A stretch of DNA of 34,345 nt from an uncultured Verrucomicrobiota bacterium (GCA_903896505.1 CAITXU010000167.1:1-34345), one strand, 5' to 3'; positions 1-8,701 are shown, counted from the stretch's first letter. Program-made: numbers and translations. The notes: generated by a model from the letters alone, not told the origin.

Positions 1-259
1 CAAGGAAGTGTTTGCCCAGAAGGGGAAGCTGGGATGGGGGGATTACGTCCGGTGTCGGGTGAGGTACTTTACCGATGGAGCGGTGATTGGGAGTCGGGGC
101 TGGGTGAATCAGGTGTTTGAGGACCATCGCGAACGGTTTGGACCCAAGCGCAAGGATGGGGCGAGGCGGTTCAAGTTTCTGAACGACTCAACGATCTTTG
201 GGGTGAGGGACCTGAGGTTGGAGCCGGTGGGGGTGGCGGGCGGATTGGCTCAAAAATAG
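1..259 (+). CDS. RAYT-like transposase, C-terminal fragment cut by the window edge
   Basis: The reading frame is open from the first bases to a TAG stop at 257-259, so the visible 85 or so residues are the tail of a longer gene that begins outside the window. The GTG at position 8 is internal, because the upstream codons (Lys-Glu) continue an alignment with the reverse-strand copy at the right edge. The visible part carries WGDYVRCRVRYFTDG, then IGSR, then a (K/R)DGAR segment and a final RDL(R/K)L. I recognise this as the C-terminal extension of REP-associated tyrosine transposases (Y1 family) of Verrucomicrobiota and Planctomycetota. The catalytic HUH/Tyr domain is not visible, so the assignment rests on this tail alone. 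The two edge copies agree at roughly two thirds of positions, which makes them diverged paralogs rather than a fresh duplication. Moderate confidence. Confidence 0.6.
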   Translation, partial: KEVFAQKGKLGWGDYVRCRVRYFTDGAVIGSRGWVNQVFEDHRERFGPKRKDGARRFKFLNDSTIFGVRDLRLEPVGVAGGLAQK

Positions 260-287
260 CAACATTCGGGTCTGCTTTCGCCTGAAG

Positions 288-305
288 CTACCTGTCCCTT
301 TGTAT
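288..305 (+). repeat. 18-base motif downstream of the left RAYT-like gene
   Basis: The bases ctacctgtccctttgtat start 28 bases after the RAYT stop codon. The same motif with one mismatch (17 of 18) follows the stop of the RAYT paralog at the other edge. A small perfect hairpin, TAATC-GCG-GATTA at 306-318, directly follows this copy. RAYT proteins are known to act on short repeats near their genes, so a REP-like recognition or end sequence is a reasonable inference. Confidence 0.5.
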
Positions 306-412
306 TAATCGCGGATTATTCTGGAAAATACGGCCCCATCCGATACTTCCATCCGATTGAAAACTCCCTTGGACAGGCTGGGTCAAGGGTACCGAAATCT
401 GTGACTTATCCC

Positions 413-1171
413 ATGTCTCGATGGCTCATAAGGCGATGCGGCGTGGTCGTCGTGGCTTTCTGCTGTGGCCTGGTTTTAATGACGGCCTGCGGGCCGAAGT
501 CGTCCGATGACCCAGCTCCCATTCTCCTCTTTGTCGGGAACGGAAGCTCTCCGAATGACGTCAGGGCGGTCGAAGGTATCCTCGACGCAAAACGGTTGTC
601 CTATTCCACAGTTGATTCTTCGGACTTGAATGCCATGACCGAGGGGCAGCTTTTGGCGCATCGTCTGTTGATCGTTCCGGGGGGAAATTATCTGACGATG
701 AGCGCCGGCTTGACGCCGAATACTGCTACGAACGTTCACCATGCCGTTCAGAACGGCTTAAACTACCTCGGTATCTGTGCAGGAGGGCTTATGGCGGGCA
801 ACGCGGCGACGAATAGCCTGAACCTGACCTCCGGGGTTCGGATGGGATTCTATGCAGCGGTGAATCGGGGCATTCACAAAGCCGCTGTAGCAATCCAATG
901 TGCGGACGCGACGACCCAGGAGCACTATTGGGAAGACGGTCCGCACTTCAATGGTTGGGGAGAGGTCGTGGCCCGATATCCTGATGGCAGCTCCGCCATT
1001 GTTGAGGGAAGGTCCGGGAAGGGATGGGTGATTCTTTGCGGCACTCATCCAGAAGCACCGGAGGCGTGGCGGCGCGGAATGGATTTCACCATTCCTGCGC
1101 GCGTTGCCAATGTCTATGCCGGGACCCTGGTTGAGTCCGCATTCCAAGGGACTTCGCTACCGCACTTCTGA
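413..1171 (+). CDS. BPL_N-type glutamine-amidotransferase-fold lipoprotein
   Basis: A 252-residue protein with a lipoprotein signal peptide: RWLIRR n-region, hydrophobic core and lipobox MTAC with the lipidated Cys at residue 26. The rest resembles the biotin-protein-ligase N-terminal (BPL_N) family of the class I glutamine-amidotransferase fold. The nucleophile elbow GICAGG has Cys122, and a THPE segment supplies His212 and Glu214, so a Cys-His-Glu triad looks intact. No biotin ligase catalytic domain follows, and the signal places the protein outside the cytoplasm. The substrate is unknown. A GTG at 401 is in frame, but ATG at 413 gives a cleaner signal peptide. There is no clear ribosome binding site, as for most genes here. 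The gene stands alone, with a RAYT remnant before it and a convergent gene after it. Confidence 0.75.
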   Translation: MSRWLIRRCGVVVVAFCCGLVLMTACGPKSSDDPAPILLFVGNGSSPNDVRAVEGILDAKRLSYSTVDSSDLNAMTEGQLLAHRLLIVPGGNYLTMSAGLTPNTATNVHHAVQNGLNYLGICAGGLMAGNAATNSLNLTSGVRMGFYAAVNRGIHKAAVAIQCADATTQEHYWEDGPHFNGWGEVVARYPDGSSAIVEGRSGKGWVILCGTHPEAPEAWRRGMDFTIPARVANVYAGTLVESAFQGTSLPHF

Positions 1172-1218
1172 TGATGGAGGGGTACGGTCCAGATGCCCCT
1201 ACATATCCGTACGACGAC

Positions 1219-1641
1219 CTACTGCGCGCCACGGGCAAGTTGCACCAATCGAAAACCAACCGAAATGACAGCTGGTATACTGATCATGAGGACCGAAAAC
1301 CCGATACCCACTTTCATCAAGCCCGGGCCAAAGCGTGGCGAGAGAGATGGCAGCAGCGTTCGGGCAGCAACCCCCACCAGCCAACCGAGAGTATAGCAAA
1401 AGTTTACAACAAACGGAGCTAAAAACAACGCAAATGGCTCAAAAAAGTCCTCCCCGTCGTCGGAGGGGCCACTGGTGGTCATTGCCCAGAGGAAGATGAA
1501 AAAGCAAAGGATACCGTAGAGACCCGCGAAAATATTGTACGGAATTCGGCGGATTTCCCACCAAAGGATGACCTTCGCCCAGGAAATTGGCGATGGCGGT
1601 GGTGAGAATAGCCAACCCACGGCTTTTCCAATGATCTTCAT
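1219..1641 (-). CDS. Small inner-membrane protein, function unknown
   Basis: A 140-residue protein starting at ATG (complement of 1639-1641), seven bases after the stop of the lysR gene on the same strand, so the two are probably cotranscribed. The frame also extends upstream into lysR, but that longer version would overlap the regulator and has no membrane-protein character. Three hydrophobic stretches are visible: about residues 20-54 (containing WWEIRRIPYN followed by a long apolar run), 65-95, and 112-135. The motif around WWEIRRIPYN looks familiar from uncharacterised proteins, but I cannot attach a named family. The gene converges with the lipoprotein gene, leaving 47 bases between the two stop codons. 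Confidence 0.6.
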   Translation of the reverse strand: MKIIGKAVGWLFSPPPSPISWAKVILWWEIRRIPYNIFAGLYGILCFFIFLWAMTTSGPSDDGEDFFEPFALFLAPFVVNFCYTLGWLVGVAARTLLPSLSPRFGPGLMKVGIGFSVLMISIPAVISVGFRLVQLARGAQ

Positions 1642-1648
1642 GGCCACA

Positions 1649-2551
1649 TCAATCGGTCGATCCGCCCGTCGACTGCCTTCGGGCGAGCATGAGCTGCACC
1701 AAGGCTTGGACGGCAGGCGAATCATTGTTCCGTTTCCAGACCAGGGCTGAACGAATCATCGGCATTCCGGGAGGCAACTCGCGGTAGGTGAGACCCGGAC
1801 GGCTGATTTCCGCCAGGGATGCCGTGGTGGGGGCGATGCCGAACCCGGCTGAAATCAGCCACATTTTGGTCTGGATGTCATTGGCGAATTGAGCCGGACG
1901 TGGAACAGCACCCGCCTGAGCGCATGCTTGAAAAAAACGGTCGTAGTAGCCGTGTTGCAAGCCGGGGTCTATCAGCACGAGAGCTTCGTCGTGGAAGTCC
2001 GTCCAAACGATCTCAGCCTTGGTGGCCAACCGGTGACCAGTCGGAACGGCCAGCACCTGCCGCGATTCCTCGACGTATTGATACTCCAGTTCCAGGGAAT
2101 GAACCGGAGGGCGGAGGACGCCCACGTCCAATTCATCGTCCCGGAGTCGACGAAGTTGGTCGGTGCTCACCAAATCGAAAAGGGCCAGCTTTACCCCGGG
2201 GTGCAATTGTCGAAATTCGCGGAGAATCGAAGCCATCCAGGCATTGGCGGACGGGGCGATGATGCCGATCCGAAGCGTCCCTTGCAGCCCCAGTCCCACC
2301 TGCCGGGTCCGCTGTTCCGCCTGGCGCGCCGAGAGCAAAACTTGTCGGGCTTCGTCCAAGAGAATTCGTCCAGCCTCGGTCAGCCGAACCGACCGTGTGG
2401 ATCGATCAAAAAGCCGAACCTCCAATTCCGTCTCCAAAGCCTTGATTTGAGCGGACAACGGTGGTTGCGCCAGATGAAGGCGCTCTGCCGCGCGCCGAAA
2501 ATTCAGCTCTTCGGCGACGGCGACAAAATAACGTAGATGACGCAGCTCCAT
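1649..2551 (-). CDS. LysR-family transcriptional regulator
   Basis: A 300-residue protein, the usual LysR length. The winged helix-turn-helix occupies roughly residues 1-60 (MELRHLRYFVAVAEE start, then AAERLHLAQPPLSAQIKALE). A type 2 periplasmic-binding-protein-like effector domain follows from about residue 90 (GTLRIGI). The gene is transcribed away from the RND efflux operon with 108 bases between the two starts. That is the classic arrangement for a LysR protein controlling its divergent neighbour, so regulation of the pump is a strong inference. The coinducer cannot be read from sequence. The overall look is closest to the aromatic-compound regulators of the BenM/CatM type, which I note only as resemblance. 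Confidence 0.93.
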   Translation of the reverse strand: MELRHLRYFVAVAEELNFRRAAERLHLAQPPLSAQIKALETELEVRLFDRSTRSVRLTEAGRILLDEARQVLLSARQAEQRTRQVGLGLQGTLRIGIIAPSANAWMASILREFRQLHPGVKLALFDLVSTDQLRRLRDDELDVGVLRPPVHSLELEYQYVEESRQVLAVPTGHRLATKAEIVWTDFHDEALVLIDPGLQHGYYDRFFQACAQAGAVPRPAQFANDIQTKMWLISAGFGIAPTTASLAEISRPGLTYRELPPGMPMIRSALVWKRNNDSPAVQALVQLMLARRQSTGGSTD

Positions 2552-2553
2552 TG

Positions 2554-2572
2554 GACTGATACTCTTTAAGTC
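2554..2572. promoter_or_regulatory. Candidate LysR operator (T-N11-A)
   Basis: GACT at 2554-2557 and AGTC at 2569-2572 form an inverted repeat around exactly 11 bases, the classic T-N11-A layout of LysR sites. It lies two bases before the lysR start codon and about 90 bases upstream of the pump start. Binding there would cover the lysR translation start region and fit autorepression. An outer inverted pair, CTGAT (2556-2560) and ATCAG (2576-2580), overlaps it. The call comes from pattern and position only. Confidence 0.45.
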
Positions 2573-2659
2573 TCAATCAGGGAGCAAACTTGTATTGGCC
2601 CAGGTTGTGATTCGGGGTCATTTGTAGACCGTCATAAATCTTCGACTCCGGCTTCCGCC

Positions 2660-5600
2660 ATGTGGATCGTCAAACTAGCCCTTCGTCGGCCCTACACCTT
2701 TGTGGTCGCTGCCCTGCTCTTGTTGCTGGCAACGCCCTTGGTGCTGTTGCGGACTCCCATCGACATCTTCCCGGCGATTGAAATCCCGGTCATCAGCGTG
2801 GTCTGGCAATACGCCGGTTTGAGCGCCCAGGAGGTTGAACAGCGCCTCGTTTACCTGCATGAACGTGCGTTGAGCGCCACGGTCAATGACATCGACCACA
2901 TTGAGTCCACAGCCTACAACGGGGTTGGAATCATCAAGGTCTTTTTGCGTCAGGGGGCTTCTGTGGATGGTGGTGTGGCTCAAGTGACGGCCATAGCCCA
3001 AACCATCCTGCGCCAGGCACCTCCGGGTCAGACACCCCCGTTGGTCATCCGCTACAACGCCTCGACCGTTCCCATCCTGCAATATGCCATCGGGGGAAAA
3101 GGATTTTCCGAACAGGAACTGTACGATATCAGCCAGAATGCCATCCGTATCGGGCTTTCTACCGTACAGGGAGCGGCAGTGCCCTGGCCGTACGGGGGCA
3201 AGACCCGCTTGGTTTCGGTCGATTTGGATTTGGCAGCGCTCAAGGCAAGAAATCTGACGGCCCAGGACGTGGTTTCAGCAATTAATTCACAGAATCTCAT
3301 TCTCCCATCTGGAACAGCCAAAATCGGAGCAACGGAGTACGACATCGAATTAAATTCGAGCCCCAAGGCTTTGGACGAGCTCAATGAACTGCCGATCAAG
3401 ACGGTCAACGGCGCGACCATTTATGTTCGCGAGGTAGCGCAAGTGCGGGACGGTTACCTTCCGCAGCAAAATGTCGTCCGGAAGAACGGCGTCCGGGGTG
3501 CCCTGCTGACCATTCTTAAGAGCGGATCGGCGTCGACTCTTCAGGTGGTGGCACGGGTGAAGGCAGCCATGCCAAACATCATCAAAGGATTACCCCAGGG
3601 CTTGGAAGTGCAGGAATTTGCGGACCAATCCATTTTCGTTCAGGCGGCAATCCAAGGGGTGGTACGCGAGGGCGTCATCGCAGCGGCTCTGACGGCGGCC
3701 ATGATCCTTCTGTTCCTCGGCAGTTGGCGGAGCACAGTCATCATCGCTCTTTCAATCCCGTTATCAGTTCTCAGCTCCCTGGTGGTCCTGAGTGCGCTGG
3801 GGGAGACCATCAATCTGATGACTCTCGGGGGATTGGCCTTGGCCGTGGGCATTTTGGTGGACGATGCCACTGTGGAGATTGAAAATGTCCATCGACAGAT
3901 GGGTCTCGGGAAACCACTGGAGGAGGCCATACTCGACGGTGCCCAAGAGATCGCCCTGCCAGCACTCGTTTCGACCCTTTGCATCTGCATCGTCTTTGTA
4001 CCGATGTTTTTCCTGAGCGGCGTTGCCAGGTACCTCTTCGTGCCCCTGGCTGAAGCCGTGGTGTTTGCGATGCTGGCCAGCTATGTTCTTTCACGAACTC
4101 TGATTCCGACCCTGGTGATGTGGTTCTACCGGAGGGTCCATCAACCGGGCATCCATCATTCCTCAATTCAGGTTGAGGACCACGATGCATTGACCACGGG
4201 GGGGACCTTGATTCGCCGACGTGAGACCCCGTCTTTCAGCAGTCGCTTGGTGGGACCCCTGGTGCAGTTTCAGCTTTCCTTCGAACGCGGGTTTCATCGC
4301 TTCCGTGAAGGTTACTTGGGCTGGTTGGAGGCCTGCATGGCCCACCGGCGGAGCATGGCCACCGTCTTCCTGATGGGTTGCGTGGCCTCCCTCGGGCTGG
4401 TTTTTCTTCTGGGACAGGACTTTTTTCCGTTGGTTGACGCCGGACAGATTCGTTTACACCTACGTGCGCGTACCGGCACCCGGATTGAAGAGACCGCCCG
4501 CTTGGTGGATGAAATTGAACAGGCCATTCGACGCGAGATTCCGTCGGTCGAGCTCGATGGGATGCTCGACAACATTGGTATTCCTGGCTCCGGCATCAGT
4601 CTGAGCTATAGTAATAACGGTCTTATAGGAACCGGGGACGCGGATATCTTGGTCTCGCTGAAGCCGGGACATCGTCCGACCCCGGAATATGTCAACCTGC
4701 TCCGCACCAAGCTGAATGCCCACTTTCCTGGAACGTTGTTCTACTTTCTTCCTGCCGACATCGTGAGCCAGACCTTGAACTTTGGTCTGCCCGCCCCATT
4801 TGACATTCAGTTCGTGGGGCGCGATCAGGCCAAGAACCGCGAACTGGCCGCCCGTTTGGCAGAACAAATCCGTCATGTGCCGGGAGCGGTGGATGTCCGG
4901 GTTCAACAACCGGCGGACCAACCGAAGCTTCGCTTTGCCGTGGACCGGGCGAAGTCGGTGGAAATGGGCCTGACCGAGCGCGACGTGGCCAATTCCGTTT
5001 TGCTTGGACTGAGCGGCAGCGGCCAGGTTCAGCCGGGCTATTGGCTCAACCCCAAGAACGGCATCAGTTACCTCGTCAATGCCCGGGCCCCGGAGCACGA
5101 AATGACCTCCTTGCAGGATTTGAGGGGAATTCCGATCACCGCCGGTGCGTCGGGAGACGGCAATGGGCAGTTGCTCGCCAACCTGGCCACCTTCTCCCGG
5201 ACCAACGGACCCGCAGTGGTTTCCCATTACAATGTCCAACCGGTCATCGACGTGTTTGGTGGTGTGAGCGGACGCGACCTTGGTGGGGTCATGCGCGATA
5301 TCCAACCCCTGATGGACAAGATTCAAAAGGAACTGCCCCGGGGTAGCTATTTGGTCGTGCGCGGACAGGTGGACACCATGAAGAGCAGTTTCATTGGGCT
5401 TGGCATCGGGCTCGTCGCTGCGATTGCTCTGGTGTATCTCCTGCTGGTGGTCAACTTCCAGAGTTGGCTGGACCCCTTCATTATCATCTCCGCGCTGCCG
5501 GCGGCTTTGGCCGGAGTGGCCTGGGGTCTGTACCTGACCCAAACCACATTGAGCGTTCCCGCCTTGATGGGTGCCATCATGTGTCTCGGGGTTGCCACGT

Positions 5601-5950
5601 CCAATTCGGTCTTGGTGGTGACCTTTGCCCGCGAACATCTGTTGGCCAGCGGTGACCCTGTCGGTTCCGGCGTCCATGCGGGTGTCGGTCGTTTGCGTCC
5701 CGTCCTTATGACCGCGCTCGCAATGATCATCGGGATGCTGCCCATGAGCCTGGGTCTGGGCGAGGGAGGCGAACAGAACGCTCCACTCGGACGGGCCGTC
5801 ATAGGCGGGTTGTTGATGGCCACTCTGGCCACCCTGTTCTTTGTGCCGGTGGTGTTCAGCCTGATGCACCGTCTTCGAACCAAACCAGCAGGTGGTTCAA
5901 TTTCGAAATCTGTCAACTTGGGCAGTTTGAGTGCCGAATTGGGCCGCTGA
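2660..5950 (+). CDS. RND efflux permease (HAE1/AcrB-like)
   Basis: A 1096-residue inner-membrane pump subunit of typical RND length. It begins with the usual first membrane helix (MWIVKLALRRPYTFVV) and PIDIFPAIEIP, then a porter region, then the TM4 segment GILVDDATVEIENV, in which Asp401 and Asp402 match the paired proton-relay aspartates of AcrB. A second half with the same plan follows from about residue 560. In TM10 the segment GVATSNSVLVVTFARE has Ser where AcrB has the relay lysine (Lys940), so the coupling network differs from classical HAE1 pumps. The gene heads a three-gene operon with adaptor and outer-membrane factor. Substrate is unknown; solvents, drugs or toxic metabolites are typical. 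Confidence 0.93.
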   Translation: MWIVKLALRRPYTFVVAALLLLLATPLVLLRTPIDIFPAIEIPVISVVWQYAGLSAQEVEQRLVYLHERALSATVNDIDHIESTAYNGVGIIKVFLRQGASVDGGVAQVTAIAQTILRQAPPGQTPPLVIRYNASTVPILQYAIGGKGFSEQELYDISQNAIRIGLSTVQGAAVPWPYGGKTRLVSVDLDLAALKARNLTAQDVVSAINSQNLILPSGTAKIGATEYDIELNSSPKALDELNELPIKTVNGATIYVREVAQVRDGYLPQQNVVRKNGVRGALLTILKSGSASTLQVVARVKAAMPNIIKGLPQGLEVQEFADQSIFVQAAIQGVVREGVIAAALTAAMILLFLGSWRSTVIIALSIPLSVLSSLVVLSALGETINLMTLGGLALAVGILVDDATVEIENVHRQMGLGKPLEEAILDGAQEIALPALVSTLCICIVFVPMFFLSGVARYLFVPLAEAVVFAMLASYVLSRTLIPTLVMWFYRRVHQPGIHHSSIQVEDHDALTTGGTLIRRRETPSFSSRLVGPLVQFQLSFERGFHRFREGYLGWLEACMAHRRSMATVFLMGCVASLGLVFLLGQDFFPLVDAGQIRLHLRARTGTRIEETARLVDEIEQAIRREIPSVELDGMLDNIGIPGSGISLSYSNNGLIGTGDADILVSLKPGHRPTPEYVNLLRTKLNAHFPGTLFYFLPADIVSQTLNFGLPAPFDIQFVGRDQAKNRELAARLAEQIRHVPGAVDVRVQQPADQPKLRFAVDRAKSVEMGLTERDVANSVLLGLSGSGQVQPGYWLNPKNGISYLVNARAPEHEMTSLQDLRGIPITAGASGDGNGQLLANLATFSRTNGPAVVSHYNVQPVIDVFGGVSGRDLGGVMRDIQPLMDKIQKELPRGSYLVVRGQVDTMKSSFIGLGIGLVAAIALVYLLLVVNFQSWLDPFIIISALPAALAGVAWGLYLTQTTLSVPALMGAIMCLGVATSNSVLVVTFAREHLLASGDPVGSGVHAGVGRLRPVLMTALAMIIGMLPMSLGLGEGGEQNAPLGRAVIGGLLMATLATLFFVPVVFSLMHRLRTKPAGGSISKSVNLGSLSAELGR

Positions 5951-5969
5951 CCATTTCTTCCTTTGTCTC

Positions 5970-7199
5970 ATGAACACGTTTGATCGTTCCTCGACCACGC
6001 CCTCAGCCGACACAGCCCCTGGCGCACTCGGTTCCGTTTCAGGTCGTCCGTCGAGCCGTGGAACGGGCTCGCGCCTAGCGGCGGTGTTTTTTGTCACCGT
6101 CATCCTGGCGGGATTGGCCGTCGTGGCGGGATTGATTCCGCGCTGGAGAGCCCGCATTGCTCTGGTTGAATCAACCCAGGCCCTGGCCATCCCCACGGTG
6201 GCCGTGGTGGGGTTGAGCAATGCTGTCGCGCCGCCTGCGCTCTTGTTGTCGGCGGAATTGCGGCCCTATCTCGAGGCCCCCATCCATCCGCGGGCGACCG
6301 GTTATGTCCGGCGCTGGTTGGTGGACTTGGGCACCAATGTGGAGGCAGGGCAATTGCTGGCGGAAATTGATACGCCTGAACTGAATCAGGAATTGGCCCG
6401 AAGCCGTGCAGAACTTGCCCAAGTGGAAGCCGCCCGAGACCTTGCCCAGACCACGGCGACCCGATGGGCTGAGCTGCTGAAGACCTCGTCGGTGGCCGAA
6501 CAGGAAGCAGCCGAGAAGAAAGCCGACCTCGCGCTCAAAGTCGCGACGGTGGAAGCCGCCCGAGCCAACGTTCGACGGCTCGAAGAACTGAACGGCTTTG
6601 CCCAGGTGACCGCCCCCTTCGCGGGCATCATCACCCGCCGACTGGTGAATGTCGGCGATTTGGTAACGGCTGGAACAGGGGTCGAGTTGTTCCGGGTGGC
6701 GCAGACCGCCCGGCTCCGTGTGTTCGTCCGCGTTCCCCAGGCCCTGGTCCCAGGAATTGCCACGAACTCCATCGCCCAACTCTCCCTTCAGGAAATGCCC
6801 GGAAAGACCTTTGAAGCCCGGGTGGTCCGCACAGCTGGAGCGATTGAACCCGACTCACGAACCATGTTGACTGAACTGGAAGTCGACAATTCCAAGCAGT
6901 TGCTCCTATCCGGCAGTTACGCTCAGGTCCGGTTTCCGGCACCTCCATTGGCCGCCGGAGTCTCACTGCCCGCCAACGCGTTGCTCTTTCGGGCCGAGGG
7001 ACCTCAGGTCGGACTGGTCGATGCCGATGGGAAAGTCACGCTGAAGTCGGTTGTCCTGGGACGCGACTTTGGTCCCACCATCGAAGTGCTGCACGGTGTG
7101 ACCCTTCAAGATCGAGTCATCGTGAATCCTCCCGACGCGCTGGTGAGCGGCATGACCGTGCGGATTCTTGAATCAGGAAAATCGGACGCCAAGCCATGA
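5970..7199 (+). CDS. RND periplasmic adaptor (membrane fusion protein)
   Basis: A 409-residue adaptor. The frame is open from 5931, but ATG at 5970 is preferred because it lies 19 bases after the permease stop and gives a normal N-terminus. A low-complexity Ser/Thr/Gly-rich cytoplasmic stretch precedes one membrane anchor (AAVFFVTVILAGLAVVAGLI, about residues 36-55). Next come the first half of the lipoyl-like domain (ATGYVRRWLVDLGTNVEAGQ), an Ala/Glu-rich coiled-coil hairpin (about residues 135-200), and the second lipoyl half (VTAPFAGIITRRLVNVGDLV). Beta-barrel and membrane-proximal domains complete it. It should link the permease to the TolC-like channel encoded next; its last four bases overlap that gene's start (ATGA). 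Confidence 0.92.
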   Translation: MNTFDRSSTTPSADTAPGALGSVSGRPSSRGTGSRLAAVFFVTVILAGLAVVAGLIPRWRARIALVESTQALAIPTVAVVGLSNAVAPPALLLSAELRPYLEAPIHPRATGYVRRWLVDLGTNVEAGQLLAEIDTPELNQELARSRAELAQVEAARDLAQTTATRWAELLKTSSVAEQEAAEKKADLALKVATVEAARANVRRLEELNGFAQVTAPFAGIITRRLVNVGDLVTAGTGVELFRVAQTARLRVFVRVPQALVPGIATNSIAQLSLQEMPGKTFEARVVRTAGAIEPDSRTMLTELEVDNSKQLLLSGSYAQVRFPAPPLAAGVSLPANALLFRAEGPQVGLVDADGKVTLKSVVLGRDFGPTIEVLHGVTLQDRVIVNPPDALVSGMTVRILESGKSDAKP

Positions 7200-8668
7200 A
7201 GGCCACTCGATTCCATGTCGGCCTGGCGACGTTGGGCCTGGTGCTTGGCGGATGCGCTGTCGGGCCGAATTATCAACGTCCTCAAGCGCTTGGAACCAAT
7301 GCGATTCCAGCCCAATTTGAGACCACCAACGGTGTCGCCTGGCACCCTTTCGATGCCTCGGCAACGACGGGTCACAGTGCCTGGTGGAAGGCGTTCGGCG
7401 ATCCGGTTCTCGATGAGCTGGAAAATGAGGCTGGAGTGGAAAATCAATCCCTTCGGGCCGCTGCCGCACGTCTGGAGGCGGCTGCATCCGACGTGGACAT
7501 CGCCCGTTCCGATTATTTTCCGCATCTATCGACGACCCCCTCCGCCGTGAGGCAACGTTCCAGTCTGAACCTTCCCGAGAATGGGCATCCGGCTGGCAAA
7601 GCATATACCTTTAATAATTTTATCGTCCCGCTTCAGGCCGGATGGGAACCCGACCTTTGGGGTCGCATTCGTCGGCAGGTCGAGGGGTCGCGTGCGCGCT
7701 ATGAAGCCGACGCCAATGATCTCGCGTCGGCCCGGCTGACCATCCAGGCGGAAGTGGCCATCGACTACTTCATGCTCCGGTCGCTCGATCTGGAGTCCGC
7801 CCTGTTGGAGGCCACGGTGGTCGATTTCCAGCGGGCCTATGAATTGGTGCGGAATCGGCGCAAAGGGGGAATTGCCACAGACCTTGACGTTTCCCAAGCC
7901 CTGACCCAGCTCCGCGCTGCGGAGGCGCAGGTCCCGACGGTGGCCCTTCAAGCGGCCCGCCTTCGGCACGCGCTGGCGACACTATCGGGTCATCCGGCCA
8001 CCGGATTCCATTGGGAATCCCGAACCAACTATACCTTTTCGACACCACCCATCGGAGACGGCCAGCCAAGTGAATTGTTGGAGCGCCGTCCTGACGTGGC
8101 CGCCTCGGAACGTCGCATGGCGGCTGCCAATGCCGATATCGGACTCGCCCGCACCGCCTATTATCCCCGATTCCGGATCAATGGGTTGGCCGGACTCCAA
8201 AGCGTCCACGCCAGCAGCGTCTTTGATGCTTCGAGCCGTTTCTGGTCAGTGGGGCCTTCGGTCGATTGGCCGTTGTTTATCGGAGGCCGAAACGAGGCGG
8301 CGGTTCGGTCCGCGGAGGCAATTTATACGGCCACAGTGGCCCAATACCGGTCACAGGTGTTGACGGCATTTCAGGAAGTCGAAGACCAATTGACCGCCCA
8401 GCAACTGCTGACCACTCAATTGGAGGCCGAAGGTGCTGCCCGGGATGCCGCCCGCAAGACGGAAGAGATCGCCAACCATCGATACGAGGCGGGCCTGGTG
8501 ACCTACCTCGAGGTGGCTACCGCGCAGAGTGTGGCCCTGGGCCATGAGCGAAGTGTCGTTCAATTGGAGGGTGAGCGTGCCGCCGCTTTGGTCGCCCTGG
8601 TCAAGGCCCTCGGCGGAGGCTGGGTACCGCAACCTCACGAGTCCCGCGAAGCGAAGACCGGTCCATAG
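7196..8668 (+). CDS. Outer-membrane efflux lipoprotein (NodT/OprM type)
   Basis: A 490-residue outer-membrane factor. The signal peptide ends in the lipobox LGGC, and the mature protein starts CAVGPNYQRP, the family signature of NodT-type efflux lipoproteins. Two repeated outer-membrane-efflux domains follow: the first contains WWKAFGDPVLDELE, and the second includes the LLERRPDVAASERRMAAANADIG-type segment typical of the family. It completes the tripartite pump. Translation is probably coupled to the adaptor through the ATGA overlap at 7196-7199. Confidence 0.94.
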   Translation: MKATRFHVGLATLGLVLGGCAVGPNYQRPQALGTNAIPAQFETTNGVAWHPFDASATTGHSAWWKAFGDPVLDELENEAGVENQSLRAAAARLEAAASDVDIARSDYFPHLSTTPSAVRQRSSLNLPENGHPAGKAYTFNNFIVPLQAGWEPDLWGRIRRQVEGSRARYEADANDLASARLTIQAEVAIDYFMLRSLDLESALLEATVVDFQRAYELVRNRRKGGIATDLDVSQALTQLRAAEAQVPTVALQAARLRHALATLSGHPATGFHWESRTNYTFSTPPIGDGQPSELLERRPDVAASERRMAAANADIGLARTAYYPRFRINGLAGLQSVHASSVFDASSRFWSVGPSVDWPLFIGGRNEAAVRSAEAIYTATVAQYRSQVLTAFQEVEDQLTAQQLLTTQLEAEGAARDAARKTEEIANHRYEAGLVTYLEVATAQSVALGHERSVVQLEGERAAALVALVKALGGGWVPQPHESREAKTGP

Positions 8669-8682
8669 ACCCTCGTCGGTAA

Positions 8683-8701
8683 AGCCCTGCGCGTCAGGGT
8701 T
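8683..8701. terminator. Weak hairpin between convergent transcription units
   Basis: AGCCCTG and CAGGGTT can pair around a five-base loop (seven pairs, one of them G-U), 14 bases after the stop of the efflux operon. No strong T-tract follows on the forward strand, while the reverse strand reads CTTT after the stem. It may end either or both converging transcription units, but it is a weak candidate. The rest of the gap to 8816 shows nothing recognisable. Confidence 0.35.

Noticed and set aside
1178..1200. AGGGG/CCCCT hairpin between two convergent genes
   Set aside because: Only five pairs around a 13-base loop and no T-tract; not distinguishable from chance as a terminator.
4460..5869. A 469-codon open frame antisense to the RND permease
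   Set aside because: Its product is rich in His, Gln, Gly and Asp with no recognisable domain, the usual appearance of the strand opposite a GC-rich gene; the permease on the other strand is unmistakable.
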